This document shows, one piece after another, positions 57,836 to 64,000 of a DNA stretch of 64,000 nucleotides. The notes beneath the pieces were generated by a model that was not told the DNA's origin, ran no database searches, and saw only the letters and a program-made list of their open reading frames with translations. Source of the stretch: Psychrobacillus sp042944905 (lineage in GTDB: Bacteria; Bacillota; Bacilli; Bacillales_A; Planococcaceae). The stretch is taken from positions 62,001-126,000 of the forward strand of contig NZ_CP168496.1 in assembly GCF_042944905.1 (NCBI RefSeq). The letters are read 5' to 3'. The position numbers and the translations under genes were made by a program. How positions within the stretch are numbered: position 1 is the first letter of the stretch; the number at the start of each line of letters is the position of its first letter.

Positions 57836-59002
57836 TTGAAATTTTTTCATACCGCAGATTGGCATTTAGGAAAACTTGTGCAAGGTGTCTACATGACGGA
57901 AGAACAGCGTTTTGTTTTAAATCAATTTCTAGAAGCAATTGATACCGAAAAGCCGGATGCAATTATCATTTCCGGAGATTTGTATGATCGTGCCGTTCCT
58001 CCAACAGAAGCTGTCAATTTATTAGATAAACTGCTCGCTGAAATCGTATTAAAGCGACATACACCTGTACTAAGTATTGCTGGAAATCACGATAGTCCGG
58101 GCCGACTAAACTTTGGAAGTATGCTAATGAAAGAAACAGGCCTACATATAGTAGGTCAATTAAATAAAGAGTTAAAACCCGTTATATTACAGGATGAATT
58201 TGGAGAAGTACATTTTCATTTAATCCCATATGCAGATCCATCTCAAGTACGGCATCTGTTTGACGATGAAACAGTGACTAGTCACCAAGAAGCAATGAGA
58301 AGAATCGTAGAGGAAATCGAAAAAGAGCTAGACTCCACGAAAAGGCATGTGTTTGTTGGACATGCATTTGTCACTCCGCGTGGTGAGCAGGAGAATAACA
58401 CGAGTGAATCGGAACGACCGCTTGCTATTGGTGGAGCCGAATATGTAGATGCTGCACTGTTCAAACGTTTTCACTACACGGCACTAGGACATCTTCATCA
58501 AGCACATTATGTATTGAATGAAACGATTCAATATGCAGGCTCTCCATTGAAATATTCCATTTCCGAAGAACATCATAAAAAAGGATTTTATATTGTTCAA
58601 TTAGATCAGGTGGGCAATGTCACACTTGAAAAAAGATTACTTAAACCTAACCGTGATATGCGAACAGTAGAAGGGGATATGCAAGATATTTTGCAACAGA
58701 ACTTCAGCGAAGATTTTGTATTTGTTAAGCTACTTGATGAAACACCCATCTTATCTCCTATGGAGCAAATTCGGACAGTGTACCCCAATGCCATGCATGT
58801 AGAACGTAAGGCATTTCAGCCTATCGCATTGTCAGGGGAAAAGGGACAAATAGGTCGCAGCAAAATAGATGATTTTACATTGTTTCAAGCATTTTATACA
58901 GAGATAAGCGGAAAAGTACCATCGGAAGAAACAGAAAAGATATTTAAAGAAGTGTTACAAAGCTTAATGATGGAAGAACGTGAAGGAGGGATCAAATCGT
59001 GA
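57836..59002 (+). CDS. sbcD: Exonuclease subunit SbcD (Mre11 family)
   Basis: The nuclease subunit of SbcCD, a manganese-dependent enzyme that opens hairpins and trims DNA ends. 388 residues with phosphoesterase motifs D8/H10 (DWHLG), D48 (GDLYDR), N84/H85 (GNHDS), VGHAFV and GHLHQ, then the capping and SbcC-binding C-terminus. TTG 57836 with GAAAGGGG upstream. It overlaps sbcC by 4 bp. Confidence 0.95.
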   Translation: MKFFHTADWHLGKLVQGVYMTEEQRFVLNQFLEAIDTEKPDAIIISGDLYDRAVPPTEAVNLLDKLLAEIVLKRHTPVLSIAGNHDSPGRLNFGSMLMKETGLHIVGQLNKELKPVILQDEFGEVHFHLIPYADPSQVRHLFDDETVTSHQEAMRRIVEEIEKELDSTKRHVFVGHAFVTPRGEQENNTSESERPLAIGGAEYVDAALFKRFHYTALGHLHQAHYVLNETIQYAGSPLKYSISEEHHKKGFYIVQLDQVGNVTLEKRLLKPNRDMRTVEGDMQDILQQNFSEDFVFVKLLDETPILSPMEQIRTVYPNAMHVERKAFQPIALSGEKGQIGRSKIDDFTLFQAFYTEISGKVPSEETEKIFKEVLQSLMMEEREGGIKS

Positions 59003-62000
59003 AGCCGCTTCAACTAAAAATGACTGCATTTGGTCCTTACAAGTCTACTGAAACAATTGATTTTACCGAGCTACAGAACAATCGGCTATTCGTTATTTCA
59101 GGTGCAACTGGTGCAGGAAAAACGACTATATTTGATGGGATATGCTTTGCATTATATGGATATGGGAGCGGAGAAGATCGTCAAGATACGAAAATGATGC
59201 GGAGTGATTTTGCAACAGATGATGCACATACTTCTGTGGAGTTGACGTTTGAAATACATCAACGGACCTATCGAATTTTAAGACAACTTCCACATGTGAA
59301 AAAAGGAAATAAAAGCGCAACTGGAGAAAGATACGAATTTTTTGAAATGGTGGAATCAGGCGAAACACCAGTTGTGGAAAGACAAATCGTATCCGAAATA
59401 AACAAAAAAGTAGAAGAAATTATTGGGCTAACGCAAGGTCAGTTTAGCCAAATAGTTATGCTTCCACAAGGTGAATTTCGAAAACTACTAACTTCCCAAA
59501 CGGAAAATAAAGAAGCTATTTTGCGCAAAATTTTTAAAACAGAACCGTATAAAATGATTAGCGAGAGATTGAAAGATAAAAAGCTCATTGCAGAAGCGGA
59601 GTTGAAAAAAGAAGAATTAGCTCGAAATAGTTATACAGAGCAGATACTTGCCTCATTACCAATGCGAGAGTCTAGTGTATTTGAATTGATTGAGTCCAGC
59701 AGTTTTAATACGTATCAGCTAGTAGAAGCGTTAAAAGAAGAAACTATATTTTACAAAGAGAAGATTCAAATAGATGAACTTGCCTACAAAGAAGCTTCTG
59801 AAAAACATGCAATGAAACAAACAGCTTATCATGAAGCAAAAGCAGTAAATGATAGATTTATAGAGCTTGAAGTAAAAGAACAGAGCCTCAAAATCTTACA
59901 AGAACAATCGGAGGAGTACGCTAGGAAGCAAAGTCAGCTAGAAGCTGCCGATCGGGCAAGTACCATTGAAACGGTAGAAGGCTATTATGCAGAATCGAAG
60001 CAAGAAGCTAACGAAAAATCTGCGCTGCTTAAAATGGCGAAAACAAACGTAATAGCAGCGGAAGAATCAGCTAAACAAGTAGAAGTTACTTATTTAATTG
60101 AAGTAAATAAAAAAGAAGCTCGGGAAAAAAGTGTAGAGGCTCTTATTCAGTTGAACACACTAATCCCTTTATTTGAAGAGCTCGAAGCAAAAAGAACTGA
60201 AATGCTCGATTTGGAAAAGCAGAACGAACAACTAAACAATCAAGTATTAACAAAAACGAATCTATTCTTAGATGAAAAAAAAGTAAGCTCCTCATTAAAA
60301 GAAGCAATAGAAAAGCTGGAAGAACACGTAGAGCCATTAGATAACCAAGTACAACAACTTGCTTTTTTGCAAACGAAACATAGTTTCATGCAAGAATTTA
60401 TGTTAGCTGAAATGCAGTTACACGCCCTGAAAGTAACGGAAGCGAAACAAAAGCATCTTTTTCAAGAGATGAAAGATGCTTATCAAGAAGTAGAAAGTAA
60501 ATATATGAATAACCAAGCGAGCATCCTTGCATCTAAACTTGTCGCAGGAGAGGCCTGCCCGGTATGCGGAAGCATGGAACATAGAGGGGCGGGTATGGAA
60601 GTACAAGCCTATAACGTAAATGAAGAAGAATTGCATAAGTTAAAAAGTCAGCTAAGTAAGCAAGAGTCAAGTTTCTTAAAAGCTTGTTCTCAAAAAGAAA
60701 CAGCGCAAGAAACGGTTGAGAAGATGTCTGTCCGATTCGAGGAATTGCAATTATCTGTTCAAGAAAGCGAACAGTTGAAAAAGGACGTTGAAAAACTTGA
60801 AATAGAAGTGAAGAAACTACGATTAGAAAAAGGTGAGTTAGCCAACTTACGAGATGTGTATAAGGCAAGCGTCCAAAGAGTAGAAAAGTTTGAGCAGGAT
60901 AAAACGGAAGTAGAGCATTCCTATCAACTACAAAATAGCTTGTTAAAGCAAACAAAAGCGGTATATGAATCTAAAAAAGCGTCGATTCCAGCCCATATTT
61001 CCACACTACAAGAACTAAATGATCGTATAGGAGAGGCTACAAAGTATAAGGAACAATTAGAAAAGGCTTGGGATCATGTACAAAAAGAACAACAATCAGC
61101 GACACAAGTTTTTACAAAAGCACTACTTGTACTTGACCATACGACAGATGCTGCTCATGAGGCATTAGAAAAAAGAGATAGAGCACATGTCCAATTCCAA
61201 GAAGCGTTGAAAAAAGCAGGCTTCGATACAATGGAGTTGTATATGGCAGCAAAAATGTCTGAGCATAATCGAGAAATTTTAAAAGAACAGTGCAACCAAT
61301 ACAAACAAACACTTCATACACTTAAAGAGCAAGTAAAAGAAGTGCGGGAGCAGCTTGCAACTAAAACGAAAGTGGAATTGGCTCCTTTAGCAGAAGAACT
61401 CGTTCAACTAAAGGTTGCTTATGAAGAAGCATTCCGCATGATGAATAGCTCCAAGGAATATGAAAAAGCAGGGATGGACCTAGAAGATAAGATTACAACG
61501 ATAAGTGAACGAATTTCCATGTTGGAGCAGCATTTAGGTCGAATTATTGATTTATATGACATGCTCAGAGGTCAAAACCCTTCAAAAATATCGTTTGAAC
61601 GTTATGTGCAAATCGAGTATTTAGAGCAAATTGTACAAGCTGCCAATGAACGGCTTAAGCATTTATCGGGTGGTCAGTATAATCTAATAAGAAGCGAACG
61701 ACAAGAAACGCATGGAAAACAAAGTGGGCTTGGTTTAGATGTATATGACGCATACACAGGACAAATGCGTGATGTGAAAACACTCTCTGGTGGCGAAAAA
61801 TTCAATGCCTCTCTATGTCTCGCACTTGGAATGGCGGACGTCATTCAGAGCTTCCAAGGTAGCATTCGAATCGACACCATGTTTATCGACGAAGGCTTCG
61901 GCTCCCTTGATGAAGAATCTTTAAACAAAGCAATTGATACATTAATTGATTTACAAAAGTCAGGTCGTATGATTGGTGTCATATCTCATGTAGCGGAGTT

Positions 62001-62079
62001 GAAAGCTGCAATACCGGCAATTTTGGAAGTAGAGAAACTAAAAGAAGGCTATAGTAAGACGAAATTTGTTCTTAAGTAG
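58999..62079 (+). CDS. sbcC: Exonuclease subunit SbcC (Rad50 family)
   Basis: The SMC-like ATPase partner of SbcD, 1,026 residues. Walker A GATGAGKT at 35-42, Q-loop IVMLPQGEFRKLL, two long coiled-coil stretches (~180-500 and ~540-830), central zinc hook CPVC at 520-523, signature LSGGE at 929-933, Walker B with D964-E965 (MFIDEGFGSLD). The hook near the middle is what dimerised Rad50/SbcC arms require. GTG start overlaps the sbcD stop (GTGA). Terminator follows. Confidence 0.96.
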   Translation: MKPLQLKMTAFGPYKSTETIDFTELQNNRLFVISGATGAGKTTIFDGICFALYGYGSGEDRQDTKMMRSDFATDDAHTSVELTFEIHQRTYRILRQLPHVKKGNKSATGERYEFFEMVESGETPVVERQIVSEINKKVEEIIGLTQGQFSQIVMLPQGEFRKLLTSQTENKEAILRKIFKTEPYKMISERLKDKKLIAEAELKKEELARNSYTEQILASLPMRESSVFELIESSSFNTYQLVEALKEETIFYKEKIQIDELAYKEASEKHAMKQTAYHEAKAVNDRFIELEVKEQSLKILQEQSEEYARKQSQLEAADRASTIETVEGYYAESKQEANEKSALLKMAKTNVIAAEESAKQVEVTYLIEVNKKEAREKSVEALIQLNTLIPLFEELEAKRTEMLDLEKQNEQLNNQVLTKTNLFLDEKKVSSSLKEAIEKLEEHVEPLDNQVQQLAFLQTKHSFMQEFMLAEMQLHALKVTEAKQKHLFQEMKDAYQEVESKYMNNQASILASKLVAGEACPVCGSMEHRGAGMEVQAYNVNEEELHKLKSQLSKQESSFLKACSQKETAQETVEKMSVRFEELQLSVQESEQLKKDVEKLEIEVKKLRLEKGELANLRDVYKASVQRVEKFEQDKTEVEHSYQLQNSLLKQTKAVYESKKASIPAHISTLQELNDRIGEATKYKEQLEKAWDHVQKEQQSATQVFTKALLVLDHTTDAAHEALEKRDRAHVQFQEALKKAGFDTMELYMAAKMSEHNREILKEQCNQYKQTLHTLKEQVKEVREQLATKTKVELAPLAEELVQLKVAYEEAFRMMNSSKEYEKAGMDLEDKITTISERISMLEQHLGRIIDLYDMLRGQNPSKISFERYVQIEYLEQIVQAANERLKHLSGGQYNLIRSERQETHGKQSGLGLDVYDAYTGQMRDVKTLSGGEKFNASLCLALGMADVIQSFQGSIRIDTMFIDEGFGSLDEESLNKAIDTLIDLQKSGRMIGVISHVAELKAAIPAILEVEKLKEGYSKTKFVLK

Positions 62080-62084
62080 CAAAA

Positions 62085-62118
62085 AAATGCCACGACCCTA
62101 GAAGGTTGTGGCATTTTT
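62085..62118 (+). terminator. Terminator after sbcC
   Basis: AATGCCACGACC pairs with GGTTGTGGCATT, followed by five T. Confidence 0.9.
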
Positions 62119-62165
62119 GTATGAAGGCGTATGACTTATTGATCCAACGCGGTTTTCAGCGCAGG

Positions 62166-62291
62166 AAAATTGCTTGTTATAGTCTAACTGGTTGCTTTTG
62201 TAGAGAAATTGATTGCTCTCATAAAGGAAATCGTTGCTTTGAAGATCAATTTGGTTGCTTAAGTAGTCTATTCTGTCTCTCTTAGCCATTT
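62166..62291. repeat. Degenerate 21-bp-period tandem repeat, GGTTGCT sub-family, locus 4
   Basis: Units begin at 62187, 62208, 62229, 62250 and 62271, plus a weaker unit from 62166 offset by one base. Cores are ACTGGTTGCT, ATTGATTGCT, AATCGTTGCT, TTTGGTTGCT and TTCTGTCTCT, followed by 11 variable bases. The minus strand has a 63-codon open frame through it (62289 to 62098) with seven-residue repeats containing SNQ/SND, but no good ribosome site, so I list it as a repeat rather than a gene. Confidence 0.75.
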
Positions 62292-62384
62292 AATGTAAAA
62301 AATCACTCGTTTTCTAGAGTGAACTTGCTATTTTTCACACTTTCCCGACTTTCAACATATTATTTTTACAAGAGGTGGTGAAAA

Positions 62385-63206
62385 ATGCGCGATGAAAAAG
62401 GGCTCGTATACTACGATCCCTATGAAACGGAACAACAGGAATGGAAAAAACAACAAGGAAAAGAGCGAGCAAAGCAACTATTAACAATTTTCTCACCTAT
62501 ATTCATTCTATTACTATGGGAGGTCTTTTCTCGAACAGGAATACTTGATATTCGATTTTTCCCTCCCCCTTCAGCGATACTATCCACATTTTTCGATTTG
62601 GCAGCAAGTGGACTGTTATGGACCCATATTTCGGTATCTTTATATAGAATAGCTGCAGGATTTTTATTAGGCGTTATCCCAGGAGTAGTTATTGGGTTGC
62701 TTATGGGTTTGTATGCGCCGATTCGACATTTTATTTCCCCTATTGTAATGGCTCTTATGCCAATACCTACTCTTGCTTTAATGCCAATTATAATTATTTT
62801 CTTTGGGATTGGAGATTTCTCAAAAGTAGTCACAATCGCAGGTAGCGTATTTTTCCCAGTCGTTATTAATACAGTCGCAGGTGTAATGAATATAGAAAAG
62901 GTGCATCTAGATGTTGCCAAAAATTATGGAGCAAGTCCAAAGGATTTTTTCTTTAAAATAGCTTTTCCGGGTGCACTTCCTGTCATGCTAGAAGGTATAC
63001 AGATGGGGCAGGCGATTGCATTACTCACAATTGTTGCTGCGGAAATGATGGGAGCTACTTCAGGAATTGGGTATTTAATCTGGACCTCTTATAAGGCATT
63101 TATGCTAAAAGAAATGTTTGTTGGTTTAGTGCTCATTTCATCTTTTGGTTTTCTATTCTCCCTCTTTTTACGTGGGTTGCAAAAGAAAATCGTCCCATGG
63201 AGGTGA
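62385..63206 (+). CDS. ABC transporter permease, SsuC/TauC/NrtB-like
   Basis: A 273-residue membrane permease with about six helices and the EAA loop (VAKNYGASPKDFFFKIAFPGALP). An N-terminal ~30-residue cytosolic tail precedes the first helix. This subgroup imports nitrate, sulfonates, taurine or pyrimidine-like compounds; the substrate-binding protein would decide but is not in the window. AAGAGGTGG precedes the ATG. 4 bp before the ATPase gene. Confidence 0.88.
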   Translation: MRDEKGLVYYDPYETEQQEWKKQQGKERAKQLLTIFSPIFILLLWEVFSRTGILDIRFFPPPSAILSTFFDLAASGLLWTHISVSLYRIAAGFLLGVIPGVVIGLLMGLYAPIRHFISPIVMALMPIPTLALMPIIIIFFGIGDFSKVVTIAGSVFFPVVINTVAGVMNIEKVHLDVAKNYGASPKDFFFKIAFPGALPVMLEGIQMGQAIALLTIVAAEMMGATSGIGYLIWTSYKAFMLKEMFVGLVLISSFGFLFSLFLRGLQKKIVPWR

Positions 63207-63210
63207 ATAA

Positions 63211-63990
63211 ATGAGTGAAAATATAAAAATCTCTGTAGAAGATTTAACAAAAATATTTTATAAAAAAAATAACAGTGTCACAGCAGTTAAAAATGTGTCA
63301 TTGCAAATTGAAGAGGGAGAATTTGTCTGCTTAGTAGGCCCAAGTGGTTGTGGAAAAACAACCTTACTGCGGATATTGGCAGGCTTAGAGTTACCAAGTT
63401 CAGGTACATTTACAATCGACTCCGATTCTGACGAAAGACCTCTACAATCAATGGTATTCCAAGAAAAAGGGGTTATTCCTTGGTTAACGGTAGAGCAAAA
63501 CGTTGCATTTGGGCTTAATATGCAACATTTACCAAAGGAATTTGTTCGGAAGCAAACGGAGTATTTTTTGCAAAAGGTAGGTTTAAGTAAGTTCTCGAAA
63601 CTCTATCCAAAAGAGCTTTCAGGAGGAATGAAACAACGAATTAGCATTGCGCGAGCATTTGCGAATGACCCAGAAATTTTGCTCATGGATGAGCCTTTTG
63701 CAGCGTTAGATGAACAAAATAAATTCATTTTGCAGGAAGAACTGCTTTCTATTTGGTCTGAGACAAAGAAGACGGTGTTGTTTATTACGCATAGCATCGA
63801 TGAAGCATTGCTACTAAGTGATCGTATTATTTTAATGAGCGCACACCCAGGAGAAATAATAAAAGAGATTACTGTACCGATTCCAAGACCTAGAACGATG
63901 GAACAAGTGCGGGCAAATGTGGAGATGGCAGAGCAATTCATTGCTATCTGGAATCATTTACAACAAGAAGTACAACGCTCAAGGAGATAA
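63211..63990 (+). CDS. ABC transporter ATP-binding protein, SsuB/TauB/NrtD-like
   Basis: A 259-residue ATPase: Walker A GPSGCGKTT (~43-51), Q-loop VFQEKGVIPWL, signature LSGGMKQRISIARAF, Walker B LLMDEPFAALDEQ, H-loop FITHSIDEAL. It pairs with the upstream permease. An AGGGAGGAAAT ribosome site at the very end of the window shows that another gene, probably the substrate-binding protein, follows. Confidence 0.9.
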   Translation: MSENIKISVEDLTKIFYKKNNSVTAVKNVSLQIEEGEFVCLVGPSGCGKTTLLRILAGLELPSSGTFTIDSDSDERPLQSMVFQEKGVIPWLTVEQNVAFGLNMQHLPKEFVRKQTEYFLQKVGLSKFSKLYPKELSGGMKQRISIARAFANDPEILLMDEPFAALDEQNKFILQEELLSIWSETKKTVLFITHSIDEALLLSDRIILMSAHPGEIIKEITVPIPRPRTMEQVRANVEMAEQFIAIWNHLQQEVQRSRR

Positions 63991-64000
63991 GGGAGGAAAT

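Overview
The window is 64 kb of a low-GC, spore-forming Firmicute chromosome. The gene order from the mfd tail through lysS to the tandem rRNA operons closely follows the mfd-to-rrnJ/rrnW region of Bacillus subtilis. The 16S sequence and the loss of that order afterwards suggest a Planococcaceae/Caryophanaceae-type relative (Psychrobacillus-like is my best guess, not proven). spoVT, yabP, yabQ and spoIIE show that it sporulates. The desaturase/DesK/DesR set fits a cold-adapted lifestyle.

Layout. (1) 1-8.2 kb: mfd (3' part), spoVT, a SpoVB-like flippase (yabM), mazG/yabN, rqcP, yabP, yabQ, divIC and yabR, i.e. transcription-coupled repair, spore-envelope and division genes. (2) 8.3-11.2 kb: a polar amino-acid ABC importer (lipoprotein, permease, ATPase) and a DinB-fold protein, an insert relative to B. 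subtilis. (3) 11.2-12.9 kb: a degenerate accessory island with a diverged ~300-bp direct repeat, a perfect hairpin and a broken nucleotidyltransferase gene, followed by tRNA-Glu and tRNA-Met on the minus strand. (4) 13.3-31.2 kb: spoIIE, tilS, hpt, ftsH, coaX, hslO, yacD, cysK, then a tightly overlapped folate operon (pabB-pabA-pabC-folP-folB-folK-yazB), a decayed dusB and lysS. (5) 31.2-42.7 kb: two rRNA operons in tandem joined by nine tRNA genes. Strong tandem promoters lie only before the first 16S and a strong terminator only after the last 5S, so the whole ~11 kb may be one transcription unit. The second 16S-23S spacer carries tRNA-Ile and tRNA-Ala; the first carries none. (6) 42.7-64 kb: the expected ctsR-mcsA-mcsB-clpC cluster is absent. 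Instead there is an OmpR-type two-component system, an APH-fold kinase, an EamA exporter with a GNAT acetyltransferase, a YxlE-YxlF-YxlG-like ABC exporter, a CBS protein with a possible HEPN-like N-terminus, small membrane proteins, a metallophosphoesterase, a SigB-type csbD gene, desR/desK/des, putP, sbcD/sbcC and the start of an SsuCB-like ABC importer operon cut by the window end.

Most of the window is conserved housekeeping sequence. I did not find a convincing new defence or biosynthetic system. The most unusual signals are non-genic. Four intergenic loci carry degenerate tandem repeats with a strict 21-bp period, in two sub-families (TTGGTCTCG-type and TTGGTTGCT-type); read on the minus strand they give seven-residue repeats with RDQ or SNQ. 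There is also the diverged ~300-bp repeat pair, a double compensatory change between the two rRNA leaders, a promoter-like sequence inside one 23S-5S spacer, and a dusB gene decayed at several independent sites.
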